Shown: positions 44,687-54,419, counted from the first letter of the stretch. The stretch: DNA of 64,000 nt from Chitinophaga niabensis (GCF_900129465.1 NZ_FSRA01000002.1:248001-312000); one strand, 5' to 3'. A program made the numbers and translations. The notes: generated by a model from the letters alone, not told the origin.

Positions 44687-47600
44687 TTAAAAGGTCACAT
44701 TTAAACCCGCAGTGAATGTTTTCATCATCGGGTAAGTGTAGATGTCTGTTCTGTTCAATAAAGATTCCGGGTCCATGTCTTTATACTTGGAGAATGTGAG
44801 AAGGTTCTCAGCATTCGCATATACCGTCAGTTTGTTGATCTTTACTTTTTGGAGCAGAGAGTTGGGAAATGCGTAGGACAGCTGAATGTTCTTTAACCGT
44901 ACATAATCGCCATTCCTTAACCAGAAATCAGAACGTTGTGTAAAGTTGGAAGTTCCGGCTGTGGTAAGCAGTGGCAGACGGGCATTAGGGCGTTCAGGCG
45001 TCCATGTATCCGTAGCCCATTCCCAGGTTGCATTTGCACCATTGTTGAAAGGGAATGCAAGGTTCGCGGCAGGATATACCTTGATACCGGCTACACCCTG
45101 GAAGGCTGTAGTGAGGGCAATACCTTTATATCCTACATTGAAGCCAAAGCTGAAAGTGTATTTAGGCATAACAGAAGAGGCATTCATCACCACGCGGTCA
45201 TCCCCATTGATGATGCCATCTTTCTTCACATCCACGTATCGGATATAACCCGGCCTGGTATCGTTACCCTGGTTAGGCCCTTTACTGACTTCATCTGCGT
45301 TCTGATAAAGCCCGTTAGACTGCAGCAGGAAATAAGAATACATAGGATAACCTTCCATGCTGATAGTGCTGCCTGGTCCGTAAAGGAGTTCACCATTGAG
45401 ATCTATCACCTTGTTCTTGTTGTAGGAAATATTTCCGAACGCACCATAATTCACATCTCCTGCATTATCCTTGTATTGCAGTGTGATCTCATATCCGCTG
45501 TTAGATACCTTACCCACATTCTCATTTGCACCGGCGAGGTTACCAACCTGGCTGGCCAGTCCTACTCCACGAAGGATACCGTCCGTTATCTTTCTATATA
45601 CATCCACGGTAAGGCCTATACGGTTTTTCCAAAGATTGATATCCACACCACCGTTGTAAGCCGTAGTAGTTTCCCAGTGAATGGTAGGATCAGCATATTG
45701 CGTTGCTGCCGCACCGGAACTGAGGGTTCCGCCAAAGCTGTAATCCTGCCCCAGCAAAACTGCCTGTTCATAACTATACAGGTCTACTGCCTGGTTACCC
45801 AATTGCCCTATAGATGCACGTAATTTCAATTGATCTATGAAGCGGGATTTGAAGAAGGACTCCCTGTCTATTCTCCATCCGGCAGATACGGAAGGAAAAT
45901 AAGCCCAGCGGTTGGAAGGGCCAAATCTTGAAGATCCATCTGCACGGAAACTTGCTTCCAGCAGATATTTATTATCAAAATCATAATTCACACGGCCGAA
46001 ATACGAGATCAATACATCCTCTGTACCTTTACCTCCAGTAGCATTCCAAACAGTTCCGGCATCCAGTGCACTCAGGGAAGCATCCAGGTAACCCGTCATG
46101 CTCGCATTGAAATTGTCTGTTTCAAACTTATCAAAAGCCTGCCCGATCATCACGGAAACATTGTGTTTGCCTTTCAATGTTTTCATCCAGTCCAATGTAT
46201 TGTAAACGTGAAGGGCCAGGTTATTTTCATCTGTTTTTGCAAAACGTGGTGCCGTAGCAGGACTGTTCCAGTTAATAGCTGCACCTGTTTTAGGATTGAA
46301 AGTTTGCAGCCTTGGGAAAGCTTCGCTCAGCAAACCGTCATATTTGTCCACACCCATTTTGAAGTTATAGGTAAGATCAAATGGCAATTTGTATTCAGCA
46401 GAAACTGTAGTCAGAAAGCGTTGCACCAGTTTGGTAGTGAGTGCGCCGAAAGCGATCAGTCTTGGATGCTCCCAGTTATTACGGCCTGGTGTTCTGAGCC
46501 AGGAGTTGCCGTAACGGCCATCTGCCAGGGTATCTGTAAGAATAGGCAGTGTGCGGGACATGTAATTCCAGAAGGAGTTGTAAGAAGGTTGGGTGTAGTT
46601 ACGATAGTAACCATCCATGGTGATACCTACTTTTAAACGTTTGGTTACGTTCATGGAAGCGTTCAGGCCCAATGAATAGTTTTTAGCATGGTTGGTAGGG
46701 CCGAACATAATACCATCCCTGTCAAGGTAACCGATAGACAAGCGATACTGATATTGTTCTGTACTTGCCGCCACACTCAGGTCATGTTTCTGGATCATAC
46801 CATTATCCAACGCTATCTTGTACCAGTCATTGGCAGGATAAGTGATCCTGTCTGTTTTCATGCCCTGCTCGTATTCATCGATCTCTGCCTGTGTATAGTC
46901 TGGTGCTTTGTTTTCATTGGCCAGCGCCTGGTTCTTCAGCTTCATGTAAGCAATAGGATCATTGATGGCATCCGGCAGGTAAATGGCTTTATGCGCACCA
47001 CGGTAATAACTGTAGTTAACACGCGCTGTTCCTTTACCTTTTTTAGTGGTCACCAAAACCACCCCATTGGCCCCACGGGAACCATAAATAGCAGCAGCGG
47101 CATCTTTCAGCACAGAGATGGATTCAATATCGTTAGGATTCAATTCATCCATTGAATATTCAATCCCATCTACCAGCACCAGGGGGTTGTTATTATTAAA
47201 TGTTCCTACTCCCCTGATACGGATCGTAGAACGGTCTACCCCGGGTTGGCTATTACTGAGGTTAACAAATAACCCGGGCGTACCATGTAATGCATTACTT
47301 ACATTGGTAATTGGCGTTCCTTCTTTCTCCACCATGTCCAACATGGTCACCGCTCCTACCAGGGTTGCCTTTTTACGGGTACCATACCCCACTACCACCG
47401 TTTCATTCAGCTTTTGCACATCTTCCTGGAATTTAATGTCCAGGTTGGCGGCCTTTGTTACTTTGATCTCCTGGGAAAGGAAACCGATAAAAGAAAATTT
47501 CAGCACAGCACCTGCGGGGGCATTGATCTTAAAAACCCCGTTGGCATCTGTGGCAGTACCTGTAGAAGTACCCACGATCTGAACGCTTACGCCCATAAGA

Positions 47601-47737
47601 GGGGTACCCTCCGTGGCGGATGTTACCTTTCCCGTAATGGGCAGGTCCTGTGCCCTGAGCGATAACGTGGAAACGAAAATGATCCCGATGCAAACCGATA
47701 AAAACCGATAAATGTGGAATCGTTTGGAAAGTTCCAT
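44687..47737 (-). CDS. SusC/RagA-type TonB-dependent transporter (no STN domain)
   Basis: 1016 residues. A signal peptide (about 1-29) is followed directly by the carboxypeptidase-regulatory-like domain (about 32-110, GKVTSATEGTPLMGVSV) and then the plug (VVVGYGTRKKATLVGAV, IRIRGVGTFNNNNPLVLVDGIEY, ISVLKDAAAAIYGSRGANGVVLVTTKKG) and barrel, ending FTAGLNVTF. Because it lacks an STN domain it is not tied to an ECF/FecR pair. A DeoR-type regulator is encoded divergently 412 bases away and is the best candidate for its control. Confidence 0.96.
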   Translation of the reverse strand: MELSKRFHIYRFLSVCIGIIFVSTLSLRAQDLPITGKVTSATEGTPLMGVSVQIVGTSTGTATDANGVFKINAPAGAVLKFSFIGFLSQEIKVTKAANLDIKFQEDVQKLNETVVVGYGTRKKATLVGAVTMLDMVEKEGTPITNVSNALHGTPGLFVNLSNSQPGVDRSTIRIRGVGTFNNNNPLVLVDGIEYSMDELNPNDIESISVLKDAAAAIYGSRGANGVVLVTTKKGKGTARVNYSYYRGAHKAIYLPDAINDPIAYMKLKNQALANENKAPDYTQAEIDEYEQGMKTDRITYPANDWYKIALDNGMIQKHDLSVAASTEQYQYRLSIGYLDRDGIMFGPTNHAKNYSLGLNASMNVTKRLKVGITMDGYYRNYTQPSYNSFWNYMSRTLPILTDTLADGRYGNSWLRTPGRNNWEHPRLIAFGALTTKLVQRFLTTVSAEYKLPFDLTYNFKMGVDKYDGLLSEAFPRLQTFNPKTGAAINWNSPATAPRFAKTDENNLALHVYNTLDWMKTLKGKHNVSVMIGQAFDKFETDNFNASMTGYLDASLSALDAGTVWNATGGKGTEDVLISYFGRVNYDFDNKYLLEASFRADGSSRFGPSNRWAYFPSVSAGWRIDRESFFKSRFIDQLKLRASIGQLGNQAVDLYSYEQAVLLGQDYSFGGTLSSGAAATQYADPTIHWETTTAYNGGVDINLWKNRIGLTVDVYRKITDGILRGVGLASQVGNLAGANENVGKVSNSGYEITLQYKDNAGDVNYGAFGNISYNKNKVIDLNGELLYGPGSTISMEGYPMYSYFLLQSNGLYQNADEVSKGPNQGNDTRPGYIRYVDVKKDGIINGDDRVVMNASSVMPKYTFSFGFNVGYKGIALTTAFQGVAGIKVYPAANLAFPFNNGANATWEWATDTWTPERPNARLPLLTTAGTSNFTQRSDFWLRNGDYVRLKNIQLSYAFPNSLLQKVKINKLTVYANAENLLTFSKYKDMDPESLLNRTDIYTYPMMKTFTAGLNVTF

Positions 47738-48149
47738 AATCTAAGATTTAAGGAATATGAATGGTTATTGTGTTACGTGGTTGATGTGGTTGATTGATAG
47801 CCGTATCAGTATATGACAATTTCTTTTATATGATTACGTTTTGGTTTAATTATTATATATTTAAAAGAATAAATAATAATTCGAAACCAAAATAGACAAT
47901 AAATCGTAATCGCAAAAGGCTTTTATGTAAGAACGGGAGGAAATATTCGATAGAAGCCGCAGGGGGTTGAAAGTGACGGGGTTACCAATATGAACTAATT
48001 ATTAACTCAGGGTATCTTCCCCAACATTTTCATCACTTTTCTAAAAATCCGCTGTAAATTAGAGTGGAAACCATTGCATTAAAATAGTAATCCGATGGTT
48101 TTCAAGCTGATTTTCACCTAACCTTGAAACTGAACCCAATTATATTCCG
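47738..48149. other. AT-rich intergenic region between susC and a DeoR regulator
   Basis: No gene is supported in these 412 bases. The middle (about 47810-47920) is very AT-rich. It must hold the divergent promoters and any operator for the DeoR protein; no clear repeat or consensus promoter was recognised. Confidence 0.6.
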
Positions 48150-48914
48150 ATGATCAATATCGCAGAGAGGCACAAGTTTATTCTTAGCCGGTTGCACGAG
48201 AAAGGCTACATTAACGTATTGGAGCTTTGCAAAGAACTGGATGTTTCGGGAGTAACAATTCGAAAGGATTTGAAACTACTGGAAGATAAAGCCCTGCTGT
48301 ACCGCTCCCATGGAGGGGCTACTGCACAAAACCCTTATACGAACGATAAACCGGTGAATGAAAAAGAGAAGATCAGGCGGGAAGAGAAGAATAACATCGG
48401 AAAGGCGGCCGCCTCTCTTATTGTACCGGGTGATGCGATCATTATCGGCTCGGGCACTACTGTACTGGCCCTTGCTCAACATATTCAACCCCGCGGGCCA
48501 TTAATGATCATTACCTCAGCACTGCATGTTGCCCTGGAGCTGAACCGTTTTCATGATATTGAAGTGTTGCAGCTGGGTGGTGTGTTGCGGAACAATTCCT
48601 CTTCTGTTACGGGTACTTATGCAGAGAAGATCCTGGCTGATTTTTCCTGCAGTAAATTGTTCCTCGGTGTAGACGGGATTGATGTTGAATTTGGATTAAC
48701 GACTTCCAATATAAATGAAGCGCATCTCAACCAGCAAATGATGGCAGCCGCACAAAAAACAATTGTGGTAGCTGATTCTTCCAAGTTTGGGAAAAGGGGT
48801 TTCGGCAGGATCTGCCGGCTGGAAGATGTAGACCAGGTGATCACGGATAAAGGTATCTCTGATCACATGAAGAAGCTGCTGGAAGATGTGGGGATAGAGG
48901 TTACGATTGTGTAG
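48150..48914 (+). CDS. DeoR/GlpR-family transcriptional regulator
   Basis: 254 residues. The N-terminal helix-turn-helix (about 1-58) shows ERHKFILSRLHEKGYINVLELCKELDVSGVTIRKDL, and YRSHGGA marks the end of the DNA-binding part. The C-terminal DeoRC sensor (about 75-235) has GDAIIIGSGTTVLALAQHI and KLFLGVDGID, the sugar-phosphate-binding loops. Family members repress sugar-use genes until a phosphorylated sugar binds. It is divergent from the second SusCD operon, its probable target. Confidence 0.94.
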   Translation: MINIAERHKFILSRLHEKGYINVLELCKELDVSGVTIRKDLKLLEDKALLYRSHGGATAQNPYTNDKPVNEKEKIRREEKNNIGKAAASLIVPGDAIIIGSGTTVLALAQHIQPRGPLMIITSALHVALELNRFHDIEVLQLGGVLRNNSSSVTGTYAEKILADFSCSKLFLGVDGIDVEFGLTTSNINEAHLNQQMMAAAQKTIVVADSSKFGKRGFGRICRLEDVDQVITDKGISDHMKKLLEDVGIEVTIV

Positions 48915-48973
48915 ACGCTTCCTCAAAATAAACATTGCACTAATTTTGCTATTTTTACAGCAAATGAATAACT

Positions 48974-49631
48974 ATGATCCCGGAAGAAAACTTGAAAATA
49001 TCATTCGAGGAGTTAGCATTGAGGGGGCAACAGATACTTGCACAACAACCAGAAATCTCCTATGCAGAAGCTTTAGCACAAGTACAACGGTTAAAAAAGA
49101 TTTCGAAAGTAAATCAGTCATCAAAGAAGAACAGGCCGAATTCTTAAAAAAACATGCCTGGGAAAATGCCCTTTGGTATGATGAGGTTCCTCCCAATGAA
49201 AAATTTCTCGTAAGAGGTGGTGAAGCCAGCGTATACTTTGAGGCCGACAGCAAAAGTGTTATTAAGTTAAATGATGGCGTTTATTATGCAACCTGGCTTG
49301 AGTTTTTTAACAGCCTTGTAATTCACAATCTACTTTTCCTAATACAACCTATTCCTTCCTTGGGTTCATTGAAGCATATGAATCTTTTCATGCCGTTCTC
49401 CAGCAACCTTTTGTTGCTTCCGACGACGTTGTTGAACTACCAGATGTAAGGAAATTACTCGCGTTCAACGGTTTTGAAAATCGAAAAAGGAACGGTCTCC
49501 CCACTAACAACTACTACAACAAAGAATGGGGTATCATCCTGGAAGATATCCATGATGAGAATGTGATCGTACATTCAAATACCTTCTTTTTTATAGATAC
49601 AGTATTCTACACTGCCTTTCAGGATAATTGA
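48974..49631 (+). pseudogene. frameshifted kinase-like gene (polyvalent-protein kinase family)
   Basis: No single frame is intact, but three consecutive frames join into one protein. Frame one (48974-49147) gives MIPEENLKISFEELALRGQQ and onward. Frame two (about 49115-49337) gives EFLKKHAWENALWYDEV and GGEASVYFEADSKSVIKLNDG. Frame three (49338-49631) gives TTYSFLGFIEAYESFHAVLQQPF and IILEDIHDENVIVHSNTFFFID, with HDEN and D as likely catalytic and metal residues. Each step is a shift by one missing base; adding one T to the T4 run at 49334-49337 restores the second junction. The pattern fits the putative polyvalent protein kinase group. It may be decayed, wrongly sequenced or, less likely, recoded. 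Confidence 0.78.
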
Positions 49632-49639
49632 CGAAACTT

Positions 49640-51124
49640 TTACTTCGCCGCCTCAACAGACAAAGCATGCTGAAATATATTCAGCGGGTCCCATTTGCTT
49701 TTTACATTTTGCAGGCGCGGGTAGTTCTCTTTATAATACAGCGTATGCCATGGAACACCTGATTGGTTCCATTCCGGGTCTTTGAGATCAATATCCGGAT
49801 GATTGATCATACAGCCATCGGTTTGTTCATTGGGTACAGGAACACCACCGGTTTTTATAAACAGCTCTTTATAAAAATCCCGTACCCAGGTCAGCGCAGC
49901 CGCTTCAGCTGAGGGATCACCCCAACCCACATTGCAGGCAGTATCAAAAATGCAATCCCGTTGAGCCGATGCCGTTGCTTCCGGAGGTACTGTATTTACT
50001 TTTCCGCCGTAGGTGGCCATCCCCAATCCACCTCCGAAACTTCCTTCCATGTTAAGGTATTTATAGGCCGTTGCAATCTGGCTATCTGTAAAAGGCTGGC
50101 GAAGGAATGCATCCTTTGGTTTTGCCAGTACATTGTCGTACCCAGGTTGGAATAATTCAGGGAAAGGATTGAGTGCGAAACGCAGCCAGGAAGTTTCTTC
50201 TATCTGTGGTGTATAAGGCAAACCCAGGGGGCCGGCGATGGCAGCCAGATGTTCGTTGATAAGTTCAGCAGCTTTAGGCCCTAAGCACAGCCCTTTTATT
50301 TCCAACCTGCCAATGTTGCGATGGTTAAGGAAAAGCAGGCTGAATAATGGTGTGTATGGAGAATCCGGCGCACTGTTCTTGTATCCCCATTCTCCGAAAT
50401 TCCGCGCGAGCCGGATAAACAATTGCTCATCAATATCCTTCCAGTCCCAACCCAACCGGAAAGTGGTAATAGATGCAGGTGCTTTTGGTAACGCAGCAGC
50501 GGGGTCAGCTCCAACGGCACCAGGAGACCGGAACCAGAAGCGGGTCACAATACCAAAGTTCCCGGCACCACCACCTGTATGTGCCCACCAGAGTTCCCGG
50601 TTAGGATCATTTGCTTCCCTGGTAGCGATCACACTGTAAGCTTTGCCGGACGCATCCACTGTTACCAGCTCCAGGCCATAAAGATGATCTGCCGCCAACC
50701 CATACTCCCGGCAAATAAAACCGAAAGCGCCACCCGCTATATGTCCGCCTACACCAATGCCGGGATGTTCTCCGGCAGGAAGCACAACTCCCCAGCCCAG
50801 GAAAAGCCTGCGATACATTTCACCTACTGTGGCACCGGCTTCCACTGCAAAGGCAGACCTTTCCGTATCATAATGAATGTCCGTCATCAGCGACATATCG
50901 AGCAACACCTGTACTGCGGGGTCTGATACAAAACCTTCCAGGCAATGACCACCACTGCGTACCACTAAACGCTTTTTACTGGTCACGGCTTCCTGTACAG
51001 CTGCTATCACCTCCTGGGTTGTAGTGGGGAGACGGATGTATTCGGGTTTTCCGGTGAAACGTTTATTGAATCTCTTTCCCGCGAGATCAGGATAGCGGAG
51101 GTCTTTCGGTGTGATCTTTTCCAT
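49640..51124 (-). CDS. FAD-linked oxidoreductase, berberine-bridge-enzyme-like
   Basis: 494 residues, cytoplasmic by lack of a signal. The PCMH-type FAD domain (about 25-215) has RSGGHCLEGF with His60, the residue that in this family binds FAD covalently. In bicovalent members a Cys follows in a GVCPTVGVGGH-like loop; here the equivalent segment reads GEHPGIGVGGH, so the second covalent link is absent. The C-terminal BBE domain ends NYPRLQNVKSKWDPLNIFQHALS. Such enzymes oxidise alcohols, sugars or secondary metabolites with oxygen. Substrate is unknown, and the gene stands alone. Confidence 0.9.
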   Translation of the reverse strand: MEKITPKDLRYPDLAGKRFNKRFTGKPEYIRLPTTTQEVIAAVQEAVTSKKRLVVRSGGHCLEGFVSDPAVQVLLDMSLMTDIHYDTERSAFAVEAGATVGEMYRRLFLGWGVVLPAGEHPGIGVGGHIAGGAFGFICREYGLAADHLYGLELVTVDASGKAYSVIATREANDPNRELWWAHTGGGAGNFGIVTRFWFRSPGAVGADPAAALPKAPASITTFRLGWDWKDIDEQLFIRLARNFGEWGYKNSAPDSPYTPLFSLLFLNHRNIGRLEIKGLCLGPKAAELINEHLAAIAGPLGLPYTPQIEETSWLRFALNPFPELFQPGYDNVLAKPKDAFLRQPFTDSQIATAYKYLNMEGSFGGGLGMATYGGKVNTVPPEATASAQRDCIFDTACNVGWGDPSAEAAALTWVRDFYKELFIKTGGVPVPNEQTDGCMINHPDIDLKDPEWNQSGVPWHTLYYKENYPRLQNVKSKWDPLNIFQHALSVEAAK

Positions 51125-51142
51125 CTGCTAAATTTAAATAAA

Positions 51143-51174
51143 AAAAGCCCCCCGATCTTCATCGGAGGGCTTTT
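51143..51174 (-). terminator. intrinsic terminator of the lytic transglycosylase gene
   Basis: AAAAGCCCCCCGAT and ATCGGAGGGCTTTT pair with one mismatch around a 4-base loop (CTTC). Read on the minus strand, a T-run follows. It lies 18 bases after the stop of the transglycosylase gene and just before the flavoprotein gene. Confidence 0.85.
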
Positions 51175-51191
51175 ACCTTTCAATCAGTAAA

Positions 51192-52427
51192 TTATTTTCT
51201 TCTTGTAGTTGTTTTCTTTTTCTTGCTCACTGTTTTCTTTGCAACCACCTTTTTCTTGGCAGGGTTTGCATTCACTTCGGGTCTTTTAACCGGAGCGGGG
51301 AAACGTGATTTATCAACTGTGGCAGCTTTATCATCCAGTGTAAGCTGAAGGGATTCTTTCAGGATCTCTTCTTTCTCTGCCTGGAATGTTTTCATCTTCT
51401 CTTTCGGGATCCTCAGATCGTAGCTGTTGGTTTCACCTGCCAGTGTCTGAGCAAAGTTTGGATTTAATCTATCCAGCTCGGCTTCGTCCACAGACAGTTT
51501 TTTCGCAATCGCTTCGAGTTTGTATTTACCGGTGATATTGAAAACTACGGTGTTGTAAAGATCTTCGTCAGACAGTGGTGCTGCTTTTTTGTATTCGGCA
51601 GGCATGGTCATCCTTGCTGCGGGTGCTACATAATTATCGCTCACACCAAAGAAGGTATTGAAACGATCGAGGATGTACCCGGTGGCAATGAATTTGTATA
51701 CATGATTACGGGATTCTGCAGGAAGGAAATACTGGATGCCCCAGAAATCGCTTCTTCCGCTGATCTTTTGTGCTCTTTGTACACCACCTGCTCCACAATT
51801 GTAGGCAGCTACTACCAGTAACCAGTCGTCGAATTGCTCATACAGTTCATTCAGGAATTTAGCGGCGGCCACGGTGGATTTGTAAAAATCCTTCCGTTCG
51901 TCCACTTTCTTTCCTACGCTGAGGCCAAAGATCCTGGCCGTACCGCTCATAAACTGCCACATTCCTACGGCGCCAACCCTTGAGCGGGCATTGTAGGACA
52001 TACCTGATTCAATCACTGCCAGGTATTTCATTTCCTCGGGGATGCCGTGGTCTGTGAAAACCTTTTCGATCATGGTAAAATAAGGCGCCGCCTTGTCTAC
52101 CATCACTGCGAGGTGCTGGCTGTAACGGGTGGCGTAATCATTTACATATCCGGTAATGTAGTGATTATTCATTTGTTCGTACACCTTGGGATTGCGAACG
52201 ACCACGGGCATAGCCTGTGCGGCCTGTTTCACTGCTAAAGTAGCAGGAGAAGCGGGCACCACTGTGTCTTTCGGCAGGTGTGCGGATTTTTTAAGGGTGA
52301 CTGAGGTATCAGCGGATAGTTCAATTCCCGGGATAACCATCTCCTTAGGGCTCATATTGCTGGCGGCGTCTGCACTGGTAATAATCCCCAAGGCCGGCAA
52401 TAGGAGTGATAAAAAGACTTTCGTCAT
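51192..52427 (-). CDS. membrane-bound lytic transglycosylase D-like protein
   Basis: 411 residues with a signal peptide (about 1-22). The SLT domain (about 115-270) has the catalytic Glu140 in AVIESGMSYNARSRVGAVGMWQFM and the AAYNCGAGGVQRA motif. A LysM-like peptidoglycan-binding module follows (about 290-340, YKLEAIAKKLSVDEAELDRLNP). The tail is very Lys-rich (VVAKKTVSKKKKTTTRRK), perhaps binding anionic cell-wall polymers. It cleaves peptidoglycan with formation of 1,6-anhydromuramic acid. It lies 13 bases after gatA on the same strand, so the two may be co-transcribed. Confidence 0.93.
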   Translation of the reverse strand: MTKVFLSLLLPALGIITSADAASNMSPKEMVIPGIELSADTSVTLKKSAHLPKDTVVPASPATLAVKQAAQAMPVVVRNPKVYEQMNNHYITGYVNDYATRYSQHLAVMVDKAAPYFTMIEKVFTDHGIPEEMKYLAVIESGMSYNARSRVGAVGMWQFMSGTARIFGLSVGKKVDERKDFYKSTVAAAKFLNELYEQFDDWLLVVAAYNCGAGGVQRAQKISGRSDFWGIQYFLPAESRNHVYKFIATGYILDRFNTFFGVSDNYVAPAARMTMPAEYKKAAPLSDEDLYNTVVFNITGKYKLEAIAKKLSVDEAELDRLNPNFAQTLAGETNSYDLRIPKEKMKTFQAEKEEILKESLQLTLDDKAATVDKSRFPAPVKRPEVNANPAKKKVVAKKTVSKKKKTTTRRK

Positions 52428-52440
52428 ACGCGTTGTTGTT

Positions 52441-53892
52441 TTATTCTATGTTTACTTGCTGCTCATGCAACATGCTATGTGCTATTTGTAACAAGTTCTC
52501 TTCGTCAAACTCCTTCGTGATGATCTGTATACCATATGGCATCCCGTTGGAATGCCTGTGCAAAGGTACGGAAATTGCCGGAACCCCGGTCAGATTGGCT
52601 AAAACTGTGTAGATGTCCGCCAGGTACATGGCTATGGGATCATCCATTTTTTCACCGATCTTAAAAGCCGTTGTAGGTACGGTAGGGAGCAGAATGGCAT
52701 CATATTCGCCCAGGATCTTTTGCATCCTTTCTACTACCAGCCTCCTAACCTGCTGAGCCTTAGTGAAATAAGCGTCGTAGTAACCGGCGCTCAGCACAAA
52801 GGTACCCAGGAGGATACGGCGTTTTACCTCTTTTCCAAAGCCCTCAGACCTGCTTTTTTTATAGAAATCGGTCAAGTCCAGATCCTTTTCAGGTGTACGG
52901 TAACCATACTTTACCCCGTCAAATCTGCTAAGGTTGCTGGAGGCTTCTGCGGTGGTGAGCACATAATAGGCTGCCACAACATAATCCAGGTAATCGAAGT
53001 TCACCCCTTCTACGGTGTGCCCTTCTGCTTTCAAATCTTCAAAGAAACTTTCATACCCCCCACGCATCTCAGTATCAAGGCCTTCGTGATGCAGGGCATC
53101 CTTTAAATACGCAAATCTCCGGTTTTTATTGTGTGGGAGACTAGCTTGATAATCAGGCACTTTACTTTGAGAGGCTGTACTGTCGTATGCATCTGGTCCG
53201 GCGATGACTTGTAGAACCAGTGCCACATCTGCAATATTCGAGCCAAAAATGCCTATTTGGTCGAACGAGGAAGCATAGGCGATGAGCCCATGCCGCGAGA
53301 TCCGGCCATAAGTGGGTTTAAGGCCTACAATACCGCAAAAATCAGCTGGCTGGCGTACGGAACCGCCGGTATCGCTACCCAGGCTCACCTGGCATAAACC
53401 AGCCTGAACGGCTACAGCAGAACCTCCGGAACTGCCGCCGGGAACACGTGTATTATCCAGGGCATTGAGCACATTGCCGTAGGCAGAGTTCTCATTGGTG
53501 GAGCCCATGGCAAACTCATCACAATTAAGGCGCCCGATGATAATGGCGCCTTCAGCGATCAGCCGCTCAACGGCTGTTGCAGAATAAAGAGAAGTAAACC
53601 CTTCCAGGATCTTTGATGCGGCGGTTACCTCATGGCCTTTGTAGCAGATCACATCTTTAATGCCGATCACTACGCCTGCCAGGCTGCCGGGGCGCTCTCC
53701 TTTTTGGATACGCGCATCCAATGCCGCTGCCTGCGCCAAAGCGTCCTCGCTGAATACTTCCAGGTATGCGTTCAAATGCCGGGCCTGCTCAATCCGGCGC
53801 AGGTACAAATGCACCATTGCCTCGCAGGTCGTTTTTCCGGCATACAACGCCTCTTGAAAAGACGATATACTGCTGAATTCAGTCAAACCCAA
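52441..53892 (-). CDS. gatA: Asp-tRNA(Asn)/Glu-tRNA(Gln) amidotransferase subunit A
   Basis: 483 residues. An amidase-signature enzyme that releases ammonia from glutamine and feeds it to misacylated tRNA bound by GatB. The Ser-cisSer-Lys triad is readable as Lys79 (GIKDVICYKG), Ser154 (GGSSGGS) and Ser178 (GSDTGGSVRQPA), at the same numbers as in well-studied GatA proteins. Length is normal. gatB and gatC are not in this window, which is common in Bacteroidota. The start at 53892 (MGLTEFSSISSFQEAL) fits the family. Confidence 0.96.
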   Translation of the reverse strand: MGLTEFSSISSFQEALYAGKTTCEAMVHLYLRRIEQARHLNAYLEVFSEDALAQAAALDARIQKGERPGSLAGVVIGIKDVICYKGHEVTAASKILEGFTSLYSATAVERLIAEGAIIIGRLNCDEFAMGSTNENSAYGNVLNALDNTRVPGGSSGGSAVAVQAGLCQVSLGSDTGGSVRQPADFCGIVGLKPTYGRISRHGLIAYASSFDQIGIFGSNIADVALVLQVIAGPDAYDSTASQSKVPDYQASLPHNKNRRFAYLKDALHHEGLDTEMRGGYESFFEDLKAEGHTVEGVNFDYLDYVVAAYYVLTTAEASSNLSRFDGVKYGYRTPEKDLDLTDFYKKSRSEGFGKEVKRRILLGTFVLSAGYYDAYFTKAQQVRRLVVERMQKILGEYDAILLPTVPTTAFKIGEKMDDPIAMYLADIYTVLANLTGVPAISVPLHRHSNGMPYGIQIITKEFDEENLLQIAHSMLHEQQVNIE

Positions 53893-53972
53893 ACCAGTTT
53901 AAATCTTACAATGGGAGATCTCTAATAAAACGGAAATCCTCTACTCTTTCTATGTGGGAGGGAGAGACGCGA

Positions 53973-54197
53973 TTAGTTCTTCTTAACTTCGCCTTCTTTC
54001 ATGCCTTCTTCCATCTCACGACGCACGTTGTCTTTGGCATCTTTGAACTCACGGATACCTTTACCCAGGCCACGCATCAGTTCAGGAATTTTCTTACCTC
54101 CGAACAGGAGCAATACAACCAATGCGATAAGGATAAGTTCAGTCATGCCCAGTTCTTGAAAAAGTAAAAGCGGTGATTTAACGAAAATTGCGGTCAT
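53973..54197 (-). CDS. tatA: twin-arginine translocase subunit TatA/E
   Basis: 74 residues: one membrane helix (LILIALVVLLLF), the hinge FGGKKIPELMRGLGKGIREFKDA that defines TatA/E, and a charged amphipathic tail. The start at 54197 gives a short hydrophobic lead (LLLFQELG) as in other Bacteroidota TatA proteins; an internal ATG at codon 18 is an alternative. It forms the protein-conducting part of the Tat pathway at the inner membrane. tatC is not in this window. It lies upstream of gatA on the same strand with an 80-base gap. Confidence 0.92.
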   Translation of the reverse strand: MTAIFVKSPLLLFQELGMTELILIALVVLLLFGGKKIPELMRGLGKGIREFKDAKDNVRREMEEGMKEGEVKKN

Positions 54198-54419
54198 TTC
54201 TCAGTTTTTATAATGTTCAGCTAACAAAGATAGGTTTTAATTTGGGGTTTTTCAATGCAATCGCAGGACTTTAATTAAGTTTTAAGGATGCGCGCGAAGG
54301 CAGGATGGATGCGGATTAGACAGGATTTTTGCTCTCTAATTGTTGTTTCGGTTAGAAACTGTTAATATATACGCAGAAGAGGGGGGAACAGATGTTTTTC
54401 CGCAGATCGGGCCGGGCAT

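Noticed and set aside
44936..45823. 295-codon open frame on the plus strand
   Set aside because: It is antisense to the barrel of the second SusC gene; the SusC motifs fix the coding strand.
48907..49449. A 180-codon single gene overlapping the end of the DeoR gene
   Set aside because: Its first 65 codons are not in the frame that codes the natural N-terminus, and its last about 35 codons run out of frame; the frameshifted reconstruction 48974-49631 explains the region better.
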